Below, piece after piece: positions 11,655 to 21,590 of a stretch of 64,000 nucleotides of DNA. The position numbers were made by a program, and so were the translations under genes. The stretch's first letter is position 1. Each line of letters begins with the position of its first letter. This stretch comes from Ctena decussata. Its lineage: Eukaryota > Mollusca > Bivalvia > Lucinida > Lucinidae. Under the pieces are notes generated by a model. It was given only the letters and a program-made list of their open reading frames with translations. It did not search any database and had not been told where the DNA came from. The stretch is taken from positions 58,105,400 through 58,169,399 of the forward strand of contig OZ022507.1 in assembly GCA_963989385.1 (NCBI GenBank). The letters are read 5' to 3'.

Positions 11655-14115
11655 CACTGCATCTGACCAAAAGGGCTTGTATCACGCTTTTTTTCAGGCT
11701 GCAGTCATAGGTGTATGTATTGTATTGTGTGGAGGAATTAACATGGACTGGCTTATCTACATCGGCGGATTTTCATAACAAAATCAGAGTATTTTGGACT
11801 GCTGCGTTCTAATAACGGGTCTCTGTGGCATCTAGCAGGAACTGTTACATAGCTAAATATATACTTAAACTGTAGCATTCTGATGTTTAGTTGTAGGCTA
11901 AGAAAGGGGGGGGGGTATCAATAAGGTGGGTTTTCTGCATCCTACCAAAGTTTTATTTTTTTAACTGATGTTATACTCTAGTGTGTCTAAGTTATTGAAC
12001 AATATGTGATTTTGCGCGGAAAGCCCTAGTTACTGAGCTATGGGTCCAAAGAAGTGGGTGGGGTAATCCAACATGGTTTTAGCCTGTCTTGTAAAAACAT
12101 TCTCATTTGGTAGAAGAGTATAGCAGACAGACAGGATTTGATAAAATGATTAACAGAACATCTAAACTATATTTCCATATCATTTTATTTGGTCTAATTT
12201 GAAAATATGTTGTCAAAAAAGACTTCATTTGACATTTAGCATTTTTTTATATTTTTGACCTCAATTTTCAATATTTCTTGGCCTTATTATTAAATGAACA
12301 GACATGTTTTCATCAAACTCATGTCAAGGAAGTACCTTGGGAAGGACATTCAGATGATGTGACCAGAATATCACAATAGCATAGTTTTCATCGGTCGTCA
12401 GACTCTATGATGGCCCCGACCTAAAGCTATATATTTTAGTTGGTTGGGACCGGAGCCTTTTTGTCTGTTGCTTGGTCCACCGGGGCTCAACTGGTGACCT
12501 TCTTTTGCTTCAGATTTCCAGTGGGGTTGTTTGGCAGGACAGGGATCTCCACCTGTCAGACGGCCCGTTGTATCTGTTGAGTCCTCGTCTTTGCTTCTTC
12601 ATGGTGTTGAAATTTGATTTATGTGTTTACCGTGATGATTCATTGACGAGTTAGAGGGTTATCATGCGAACCGAACAACCAACTAAATGTTTTGTACCAC
12701 TTCAGAAACTGAGGGTGAGGTTGGGCCTGTAAAATCGATTTAAGCCCCCCCAGTAATTCATTACTGACCGTTCCAAGGCGGTAGTTCTGTTGTGGTTCTC
12801 TGTTGCCTGTTTTTGGTGTCAGAGTTTCTGTGATGTTTTACCTTATGTATGTTCTTATTATTTTTGGTTCGGTTTGGGTTGCTGAGTGGCCACCTTTTGG
12901 GAACAAGCTGCTCACTCGGTCGGCCATATGTTCTCTGTATCTTGATTATTTGTAATCTTAGTTGTTTCCAACTATGGTTTGAGGGCTGGATTTGGATTTT
13001 GATTGTTTCAGTTCCTGGTCTTTGCATACTTTTTACTTTCATGGTCGACTGAACACATAAACTTGCTTGGAAGATGGTTTTCTTTCTATTTTGACTTAGA
13101 ATTACGAACCTTTGGTCAAATTACTATTTTAACTGCTATATTATGCCCCACGCCCCTGCCACTAAAGGTGAGGGAATACATATTGGCTTCAGTGCGGATC
13201 TCGTTGGCATCTGCAATTGTGTATGTGTCACATATTAAGTCCTTCTGTGACCTTGGAAACAAGGTCAAGGTCATCAAAATCTGACCTTGACCTTGTTTTC
13301 AAGGTCAAAGTATGTGACCCAGACACAGATGCAGACGCCAAGGAGATCCGATCTGAAGCCAATATGTATTCTTTCACCTTTAGTGACGGGGGTGTAGGGC
13401 ATAATATAGCAGTTAAAATAGTAATTTGGCCAAAGGTTCGTAATTCTAGGTCAAAATTAAATGAAAAAACATCTTCTGAGCAAGTTTATGTGTTCAGTCG
13501 ACCACGAAAACTAGGTCATTGTGAAATTCTGGTCACATCATCCGAATGTCCTGGTCAGGGTGCTTCCTTGACATTAGTTTGATGACAACTGGTCTGTTTA
13601 TTTAACCATAAGGCCAAGAAATATTGAAAATTGACGACAAAAATATCAAAAAATGTTGAATGTCAAAGAAAGTCTTTTTTGACAACTTATGTTCAAATTA
13701 AACCAAATAAAATGATATGGAAATAAAGTTTAGATGTTCTGTTAATCATTTTATCAAATCCTGTCTGTCTGCTGTACTCTTCTACCCAATGAGAATGTTT
13801 TTACAAGACCGGCTAAAACCATGTTGGATTACCCCACCCACTTCTGTGGACCCATAGCTCAGTAAGTGGGGCTTTCCGTGCAGTCACATATGGTTCAATA
13901 AACTAGACACACTGGAGTATACCATCAGTCAAAAAAATAAAACTTTGGTAGGATGCAGAAAACCCACCTTATTGATACCCCCCCCCCCCCCTTTCAACGA
14001 AATAAGAACTTATATGTGGCTCGGTAAATTTCTTCGAAAGTGCCCTTCCAATACAAAACATACACCTATGACTGCAGCCTGAAAAAAGGTGTGATACAAG
14101 CCCCTGAGCATCTGA
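11655..14115. repeat. Large imperfect palindrome, axis near 13285
   Basis: The right arm (13287-14115) is the reverse complement of the left arm (11655-12395 joined to 13042-13282). Matching landmarks are 'ggcttgtatcac', 'gcagtcataggtgtatgt', the poly-G/poly-C run (11906, 13978), 'ccacccacttc', 'cctgtctgtctgct', 'atgatgtgacca' and 'ggtcgactgaacacat'. Identity looks like 85-90% with indels. The left arm holds the 0.65-kb insertion at 12396-13041. At the axis, AAGGTCAAGGTCA faces TGACCTTGACCTT. This is either a giant foldback element or an inverted duplication. Confidence 0.85.
12396..13041 (-). mobile_element. 0.65-kb dispersed repeat inserted in the palindrome arm
   Basis: Its presence is shown by comparison with the uninterrupted right palindrome arm, where 'gttttcgtggtcgactg' is continuous. 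The part 12510-13041 recurs at 16741-17272 with about 97% identity and the same edge 'ttactttca'. The second copy lacks the first 110 bp or so. On the minus strand both copies keep a frame of about 90 residues that is basic and Asn/Gln-rich. I do not recognise the family. The constant edge plus variable other edge suggests a truncating retroposon or a fragment of a larger retroelement. Confidence 0.65.
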
Positions 14116-14404
14116 CCTTTAGCTCATTTCCGAAGCGTAACCCAGAAACGGTTTTGAAACGTTTCGTGATTTTTGATATACATGATATATCAAAACAAAG
14201 TGGTGCATGCATGAAGGACAACTCTCTCTCTCTCTCTTTATACCCCCGGTATATAAAGTATATAGGGGGTTGTTACGAAATGGATCTGATCGTCGACTGT
14301 GTCGTCGAAATCATTTTAATCCTTTAAATCAGTAGAGCTACAGTTTTTAGGGCAACTGTGGTAATAAAACATTTACGGAAATTGTGGCTACGTTATGCAT
14401 GGGT
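14116..14404. other. Interval with (CT)n and a short hairpin
   Basis: (CT)n lies at about 14222-14236. 'taccccc..ggggg' words at about 14242-14270 form a hairpin-like terminus around 'ggtatataaagtatata', similar in style to other bivalve element ends. No gene seen. Confidence 0.4.
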
Positions 14405-14530
14405 TGTTTGTGAATACCTCTCGTGGACAGCGTATTGCATGATTTTAAGGTGAATACCTGCACGAGTCTTTTGATTGTGGACAGCGTGTTGCATGATTTT
14501 AATGTGAATACCTGCACGCTTAGATTCGAG
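14405..14530. repeat. 54-57-bp direct repeat, about 2.3 copies
   Basis: 'gtggacagcgtRttgcatgattttaaKgtgaatacctgcacg' occurs twice in a row, with a partial third copy of the 'tgaatacct' word upstream. Confidence 0.8.
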
Positions 14531-14879
14531 TTCCATGATTTAAAAGTGAGACGCATAGTATTTATACGCCTATCTTTTATTGAAAAGTTAGACGTGGCTG
14601 TTTAAGGTGAATTGATGGATGTTATATTGTTGTGTGCCCAGATTCTGTGTTAAGACCTGGAAGGGTAAGATTTTATTATAGTTATTTAGAATAGTTTGGC
14701 TAAGAATGAAAAATGTGACTTCTGATTGATATGGTATGATTATATGTGTCGACTGATTTGATTTTGTTGGCAGTGATCAGGCTGCACATGTGTCGACTGA
14801 TTTTGTTAATAAGCATGCTGCGCATAATATTTGTATATTAGGAAGTTTTGTAAACTACGGAAATAGTTTATATCACTGA

Positions 14880-15135
14880 TGTTGGTTGCAATGGTGTGCG
14901 TCTATTTGCCGTCCAGTGACGTCAGTTGCATTCATGTTATTCATGCGACGTCAGTTGCATTCATGTTATTGCGACGTCAGCACTTTTTTATATTAATTTC
15001 ACTGGTGTGCGTCTATTTGACGTCCAGTGACGTCAGTTGCATTCGTGTTATTCATGTGACGTCAGTTGCATTCATGTTATTCATGTGACGTCAGTTGCAT
15101 CATGTTATTGCGACGTCAGCACTTTTTATATTAGT
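14880..15135. repeat. Nested tandem repeat built on GACGTCA
   Basis: A roughly 120-bp unit (from 'tggtgtgcgtctattt' to 'gacgtcagcactttttatatt') is present twice. Inside each is a 29-bp unit 'gacgtcagttgcattcatgtt...'. Expansion of the inner unit has multiplied the GACGTCA core. Confidence 0.85.
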
Positions 15136-15541
15136 TTCACGTATACGTGGCTTATAGAAGTAGATAGATTTGTAATGGAACTAATTTATGTACTCGTGAC
15201 GTCAATTGACGCCATAGCATGCACCGCATTAAGGGTTTTTTCCATAAGTTATAATGGTAACATTTGGTCGTCATGCGTTTGATTTGCCTTCACTAGATGA
15301 CGTCATATGGTATAACATCATTGGCGTCATGATGTCAGATCAAACGTTATGATCCCAAATGTGTTAGAAACGCTTATTCAGTTATTATATTCTATGGCAG
15401 ATGGTATTACGCTTAGTTTAAGGAAATGAATTAATACATATGCGAGTTAGATTTTGGTCAATCAATTTAATGTAAATAGGTCATTGTCTAGATTATTCAT
15501 GTTTTATGTGGGATATGTCATGGTAATGCCTGTTGACGTCA
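14917..15541. promoter_or_regulatory. Cluster of CRE-like TGACGTCA sites
   Basis: Perfect palindromic TGACGTCA occurs at 14917, 15028, 15057, 15086, 15197, 15298 and 15534. CGACGTCA variants lie at 14946, 14972 and 15111. TGACGTCA is the classical CREB/ATF site. Four of the perfect sites are products of local tandem duplication; three (15197, 15298, 15534) lie outside the repeats. Regulatory function is inference, and no adjoining gene is recognised. Confidence 0.45.
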
Positions 15542-16085
15542 GTGTACTTCTCGACAATGTTTGGCGTCAGATCCTTCGACGCACATGCGTGGTAGGATCT
15601 ACGTTTCTTCATTGGCGGAAGTGGTAAGCACACTTTTGGCTTTACATCGTGAGCGCGAGTCGTGTCTAGTGACACGGCTGGCGTGTGCACGTTATGCTCG
15701 GCATTCGCCGAGGGCGTTGTATGGTATTTCCAAGACAGGCCCAAGTCTTACGTATTGTTATTATGTAGTTACAATGTATTAAGTGTAAGTTCGTTATTTT
15801 TAGGCACATTAAGTCCGGCAGTCAGCTGTTAGGGCTTAGAGCCACGTCTCACCTGGAGATTCGATATACGTCTCCAGGTTAATACCAACCCGGGTAGAGC
15901 AGTTACAACGCCCTTGTGCATGTTTTCCTAGCAGAGGCGGGAAGCACAAAATATTGGCGAAATCGATGTAATTACTGCGGAGGTGAAAGTGGGACAGTGT
16001 TCGTCCAATAAAGTGTGTCATATTATATTTAGACTGGTCCCTGGTACGATCCAGGGAGCGACCAGTATATAAGCGTGCACGTGTT
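15542..16085. other. GC-richer interval with a TATA-like motif, no gene
   Basis: Locally richer in CpG than its surroundings. 'accagtatataagcg' at 16060-16075 looks like a TATA box, and 'ggtacgatccaggg' lies just upstream. No open frame with recognisable content follows, so promoter activity is only a possibility. Confidence 0.3.
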
Positions 16086-16089
16086 AACG

Positions 16090-16720
16090 TGATATTTCTG
16101 GAACCACAACAGCTAGGAGTTTGAAATTTTGTACAAACGTTGGGTATGAGTAGTTGTAGTGTGTAAGAGACAATCAGCCTCCTTCTGCTTATCATTCCAT
16201 TGGTTTGTCCATTTTTCTTTCTATCCAATTACATTTCTGTCACAGGTTTCTCAGGAACCACAACAGCTTGGATTTTGAAATTTGGTACAAATGTTGGGTA
16301 TGACTAGATGTACAGTATAAGGGACAATTAGCTTTCTCCTCTTATCATTCCCTTTGTTTTTCCATTTTTTCTTTCTCTCCAATTAAGTTTCTATCATAGA
16401 TGTCTCAGGAACAACTACACCTAGGTTTTGAAATTTGTTACAAACATTGGGTATGACTAGTTGTATCGTATAAGAAAGCATCAGCCTCTTCCTACTTATC
16501 AGTTCCTTTGTTTGTCCAGTTCTTTCTTTCCAATAAAATGAAACTTTTTCTGTCCAAGATTTCTCAGAAACCACTACAGCTAGGATTTTGAAATTTGATG
16601 CAAATGTTGGGTATGACTAGTTGTATGGTGTAAGAGAGTATCGGCCTCCTGCTTATCATTCCCTTTGTTTGTCCATTTTTCTTTCTCTCCAATTTATTTT
16701 TTGTGTCACAGTTTTCTCTG
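16090..16720. repeat. 155-158-bp tandem repeat, about 4 copies
   Basis: 'ttctcaggaaccacaacagc' and 'gtacaaaYgttgggtatgac' recur at about 16090, 16246, 16402 and 16560. The pattern resembles the tandem cores of the other non-autonomous elements in the window. Confidence 0.85.
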
Positions 16721-16740
16721 TTGCTAAGAGAGCCACAGTC

Positions 16741-17272
16741 TTCAGATTTCCAGTGGGGTTGTTTGGCAGGACAGGGATCTCCACCTGTCAGACGGCCCGT
16801 TGTATCTGTTGAGTCCTCGTCTTTGCTTCTTCATGGTGTTGAAATTTGATTTATGTGTTTATCGTGATGATTCGTTGACGAGTTAGAGGGTTATCATGCG
16901 AACCGAACAACCAACTAAATGTTTTGTACCACTTCAGAAACTGAGGGTGAGGTTGGGCCTGTAAAATCGATTTAAGCCCCCCAGTAATTCATTACTGACC
17001 GTTCCAAGGCGGTAGTTCTGTTGTGGTTCTTTGTTGCCTGTTTTTGGTGTCAGAGTTTCTGTGATGTTTTACCTTATGTATGTTATTGTTATTTTTGGTT
17101 CGGTTTGGGTTGCTGAGTGGCCACCTTTTGGGAACAAGCTGCTCACTCGGTTGGCCATATGTTCTCTGTATCTTGATTATTTGTAATCTTAGTTGTTTCC
17201 AACTATGGTTTGAGAGCTGGATTTGGATTTTGATTGTTTCAGTTCCTGGTCTTTGCATACTTTTTACTTTCA
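16741..17272 (-). mobile_element. Second copy of the 12.4-13.0 kb repeat
   Basis: Nearly identical to 12510-13041 and shares the right edge 'ttactttca'. It begins at 'cttcagatttccag' directly after the 158-bp tandem repeat. The minus-strand frame (up to 102 residues) is preserved with three conservative-looking replacements compared with the other copy. Function unknown. Confidence 0.75.
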
Positions 17273-17797
17273 GGTTTTGTTTACATCTTGAGAATGGCAA
17301 AAGTTTATTGTGGGAAAGAAAATCAAAATGCTAAGATTTCTTTTGGCCTTCTTTTGCATTTTTTCCCCTTTTTCCACCTCTATCTCCAATGGAATAAATG
17401 GGAAAATTTATGTCAAAGATTTTTCAGATTGCTATTTGACTAGGTTTAGGTATACATTAAAATTGACTAGTTGACATCATCTGGGTGCTGCTGCTGACTT
17501 CAGGTCAACGTCACTGACATAGAAGTTTATGTAAACTTGTGTTGAAATTTTGTGTTAAATTTGTATTTACTTTTGATTACATAATTTGCATGCTTTGATG
17601 GAACTGTTGTGTACTTGTCTATAGGCCTTCCACTGGATTTGTAATAGATTGTCCATTCATCTGTCTGTTATTTAACATTTGCTTTAAAGTTTTTTATTAA
17701 GTGTGTTTTCATTAGGCGGTGGCACCGGCCGGGGATATAGGTGAGCCCCTGCTCACATGCTCTTGTTCTTTTTTTAGTCTTCTTTCCTGATATAAAT
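17273..17797. other. No gene seen
   Basis: AT-rich unique DNA. The short plus-strand frames here carry no recognisable motif. Confidence 0.5.
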
Positions 17798-18037
17798 TTG
17801 AGCCGCGACACGACAAAACCAACAAAGTGGTTGTGCGTCCAGTGCAGACTCAGATCAGCCTTGGCATCCGCCGAGTCTGAGCAGACTCTTCGCTAAGCGC
17901 TTAAAACGTAGCTAAGGCTCTAAGCTACCTCCACGCGGACTGAGAAGACTCTGATCAGACTGGGCGGATGCCCAGGCTGATCTGAGTCTCCGCTGGGCGC
18001 ACAACTACTTTGTTGGTTTTCTTGTGTCACGGCTCAA
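17798..18037. mobile_element. Foldback MITE, GAGCCGCGAC family, copy 1
   Basis: The termini TTGAGCCGCGACACGA and GTGTCACGGCTCAA are inverted. The complementarity runs through almost the whole 240 bp ('accaacaaagtgg', 'gactcagatcagcc', 'gatcagactgggcgg'), so a single strand can fold into one long hairpin. Other copies lie at 42742, 43736, 51010, 51752 and 57480. No coding content. Confidence 0.85.
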
Positions 18038-18056
18038 TTATATTTCCGGATCATAC

Positions 18057-18258
18057 CAGCGAGGACTCAGATCAGCCTGGACATCCACCCAGTCTAATCG
18101 GAGTATTTGCTGACAGCATAGAGGTAGCTTCGACCCTTAGATACCCGTAAAGCGCACAGCAAAAACTCTGATCAGACTGGGCAGATGCCCAGGCTGATCC
18201 GAGTCTTCGCTGGGTGCACATACCACTTTGTTTGTTTTCTCGTGTCGCGGCTCATATG
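18057..18258. mobile_element. Foldback MITE, GAGCCGCGAC family, 5'-truncated copy
   Basis: Contains 'gactcagatcagcctggacatc', 'gatcagactgggcagatgccc' and the right terminus 'ctcgtgtcgcggctca', but lacks the left terminus. It lies 20 bp from the preceding complete copy in the same orientation. Confidence 0.75.
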
Positions 18259-18940
18259 TGTTTAATTCATTTTCGGAACACAAAGCAGAAACCGTTTGAA
18301 ATACTGCGATGACATTTAATGATAAATCATAACCAAGTGATATATACTGAAGGGATTTAAAAACTTCCACCATTTAATTTTGAATGTCTCAAAAATAAAT
18401 GCAGATACGTCCACCAAAATTTCACAACATATATATTCTCTTATACCTGATTATGTCCGTATCGCGGATTTGAAATCAGTCATCCAAATCGATCATGAAT
18501 TAGCACGTGCTCATCATGTTCTTAGTACAGTTTACATTCAGATGAATCACTTCATGTGTACAGTTTTTTCTGAGGAAACATTTCTCTTACAATATCAAAT
18601 TGAATTTTAAAAGTTTGAAGTCGGTGTGTGTCTTAATTTGACATACCGCACCTACATATCGCAAACAGGTTCAGATGTTTGAGCCAGTTGAATGCTGAAA
18701 TTTCAAAAATGACGTCGCGAGACGATTTTATGAGTTAATTACGACAATTGACAATCTCAGACGACGTGCACGGTTCACAAGAAGCCCAAATGACTGTCAG
18801 AAAAGCAACTAACCGAGATTAAAAGCCAGAGGCCATTAACTTACGTTGACGCCGTCTCGTAATAGGTTTTGTGCGAGTGGATCGACTGCAATGATAATTG
18901 CAAACCAACGTGGATGACGAACTAGGGGGCACTCTCAGAA
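18259..18940. other. No gene seen
   Basis: Unique sequence with small frames of no recognisable family (for example 18380-18610). Confidence 0.5.
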
Positions 18941-18954
18941 ACTCTATAAAAAGA

Positions 18955-20142
18955 GCCCCGTGCCAACCGGGGGGTATAAATAGTTGGATGCTTTCGCTTG
19001 AGCAGGTGGTGAAACCCCACTATATAAGCAACCGTCCGTTATATAGTTCATACAGTTTAACTGATCAAATTTAAATGATCAAATCTTACGTACAAACAGA
19101 TCCAACGTGCGAATTTAAATAAACCCCATTTTGAAATTTTAGATATATTTAAGTAGGCATCAAACGCGAATTCTATCCTTTCGATCTCTACTATTTCATG
19201 ATACTAACATGCTTCATTTGTTTGTGTATCATTCTGTGCCCGTGGGTCGCACACGGGACGAAGATTATTACCTCATCTGTATATAACAATTGTCTTGTGT
19301 ATGTGTCACTTTTCCAAACTCGAGCACGTTGCACTTTAAAATTATTAAGAAATTTGTCTCAACAGAAAAATAATAAACAATGTCTTCTGTAGCAATTGTC
19401 TGCTACGTTTTGTTTGCATATACCTTAGTTTCAAATCATTTAACAAATCTTATATGTTACTACCTCTTCTTACCTATATAGTAACTTTGACAACTTCTTA
19501 GTCTCATTGCATATACTCCGGATATGGATCTTCTATTCCGACAACGCCAAAGACGTCTTTTCAGCAAACGGTTCTCTTTTTCCCTTTGTCTGTGGGGAAT
19601 AAAATTTACAGGCCACTTTACTTCTGTAGTGGACGAGGTGAAATTCCCTGTCAAAACAGGAGCCACCTGTTTGCCGTGGGTGGCGTCTCGTATGCTGGAA
19701 AAAGGGATCCTGGTAGTTGAGGGAAGCCCGGGGATCTCCAGCTTTCCAACACACTACTTTGGCCCTGGCTTCAGATAGACGAGCGTTTCGGGTTAGGCCC
19801 GACCCGTTTCAATCGGCTCAGTCGTGCTAAGCTCTAGAAATGCGCTTCTTGATCCTTCACTTCCTTCTTTCTTTATACGTATCTATAATGGTACATACCG
19901 GGCTTAAAATATTCCCTTCGTTTCTTTCTATATGGGTATTTTCGATGGGCAGCGGCTGATGGGTTAATTGACGGGCATATTTTTCGGCCTTCAGCATTGG
20001 GGGTTTAAACCGAGGGATTTGATCGTTGAGTATAATGGTTATGTAGCTTTGGCGTTGGGAATAGGAGGTCCGTTCCCCTAAAACGTCCCCTTGTAGGACT
20101 CCGCGGAGGGTGAAGCGCATAGCCAATGAATAATAAACATCA
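18955..20142 (+). other. Probable 5' region of the LINE, with TATA-like motif
   Basis: This lies directly upstream of ORF1 and has no coding content. 'ggggtataaatag' at 18969-18981 resembles a TATA box. The last 300 bp contain pyrimidine-rich and G/T-rich stretches of the kind seen in LINE 5' UTRs. A 12-bp word 'tctataaaaaga' at 18943-18954 recurs at 26879-26890, beyond the 3' end of the downstream copy. It could be a target duplication, which would put the 5' boundary at 18955, but TATA-like words are common by chance. Confidence 0.35.
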
Positions 20143-21529
20143 ATGATGGGATCCTCAAATAAGAGAAGATTTCTAATGGACTCTGATGACGACGCGGACC
20201 GGCCCTCATATTTCACATTTCAAGGTAATGTTAGTTTCGCTAAATTTCTCGTCATTCAGTCACTTGAAGAGAAGGCGGTCACGACCCTTTCCCCTTTCGT
20301 GATTGAAAAGCAAATAGAAAGTTTAATAGGAACTCCAAAATCTGTAAAAAAAACTAAAAAACAAGACTCTGCTACTTGAAACATGTCGAAAAGCTCAAAC
20401 AGACAATCTTCTAAAAATTTCTACCTTTTTTGGCCTTAAAGTCTCTGTCACGGAGCATACAAGCCTCAATTCTTCAAAAGGCATCATCCGTGACAGGATG
20501 CTGAAAGGGGAAAAAGAAAATGAAATCGTTGACTACCTAAGAGAACAGGGCGTGACCGCCTGCAAACGCTTCACCATCAAAAAAGATCATGATACTGTTG
20601 AGACTAACACTTTACTACTTACGTTCAACACCGTCACGGTACCAAAATCATTGAACATCTTTTACCGAGTTGTTCCGGTTGACGTGTATGTGCCAAATCC
20701 TCTGCGGTGTTTCAACTGTCAGAGGTTTGGCCATCACGAAAACAATTGCCCCGTTGATCCCGGATCTGTTTGTGCGACTTGTGGCGCGGGAGGTCATGAC
20801 CACCATACCTCCACGTGCAAAAATCCGGCCAAATGCGTTAACTGCGGCAAAGATCACGTCTCTCGATCCAGCGTATGTGAAATTTGGAAAAAAGAAAAAG
20901 AAATTTTGAAAATTAAAGTCAACAAAAATGTTACCTATTTGGAAGCTAGGAAATTATATGAAAGCCAAACTCAAACATCGGATTTGGACTTCACAAAAAT
21001 TGTACACTCACTGGCAAGACCCGAAACAAAAACTACTGGTACCCAATTTTTCGAAAAAGATTTTGACATTTTACCATCTTCTAAAGTTATTTCACCATCT
21101 GTAAAACCAACATCTCAGCCAACATCTCAGCCAAGAGCAACTACAGCCCGCTCTGGCTCAGGTTCACAGCCTCGAGCCGCTTCGGCGGCTCGTCCAACTA
21201 ATTCTCAGTCTAGTTCTCAGTCTAATTCTCAGTCTAGTTCACAGTCTAATTCACAGTCTAGTTCACAATCTAGTTCGTCTGGTTCGCAGTCTGCTAGACA
21301 GACTAAGGAACAGCTTAAAGCGGCGGCTAAAGCACAGAAGGAGAAGGATAAACATCGTTCTCCTTCTGGTCACGGCTCTGGCCGTCGATCACATTCTGGC
21401 GGAGGCTCGTCCTCCAATAAACCTGCCATCGGAGGTTCGTCCTCCAATAAAAACGGCAAAGGATCTCCGGATCCTGTTAAAACGGTCAATAAATATGGCG
21501 CTTTGGAGGATGACATGGATACTGCTTAG
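20143..21529 (+). pseudogene. LINE ORF1 (gag-like nucleic-acid-binding protein), frameshifted
   Basis: ORF1 proteins coat the LINE RNA. The first part (20143-20379) starts at tandem ATG codons and includes 'LSPFVIEKQIESLIGTPKSV', a pattern I recall from jockey-like ORF1. The frame stops at 20377-20379. Reading continues in the next frame from about 20366 and stays open to 21529, so a single-base indel near 20366-20377 is enough to explain the break. The second part carries three zinc knuckles at about 20700-20880: CX2CX4HX4C, then CX2CX4HX6C, then CX2CX3HX6C. A Ser/Gln-rich repeat (21200-21300) and a basic, Gly/Ser-rich tail follow. The ATG at 20498 is internal, not the true start. Intact length would be near 460 residues. 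Confidence 0.85.
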
Positions 21530-21590
21530 GAGACGTCTGTTCTCCTGATTGGTCTCCTGACACGTTTTTTTCTCTCCCATTCATTTGAAC

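Noticed and set aside
18969..18981. TATA box as a host-gene promoter
   Set aside because: The only coding sequence downstream is the LINE, so if it works at all it serves the element. AT-rich DNA gives many such words.
19785..19835. Hammerhead-like box 'cccgaaac' on the minus strand in the LINE 5' region
   Set aside because: The CTGANGA box is missing and the stems do not pair in the required order.
20498..20500. ATG at 20498 as the start of ORF1
   Set aside because: Recognisable ORF1 sequence continues upstream in the same frame to about 20366 and then in the other frame to 20143.
21585..21590. Upstream start for LINE ORF2
   Set aside because: The codon at 21585 is TTG; the first ATG in frame is 21591 and the conserved endonuclease begins just after it.
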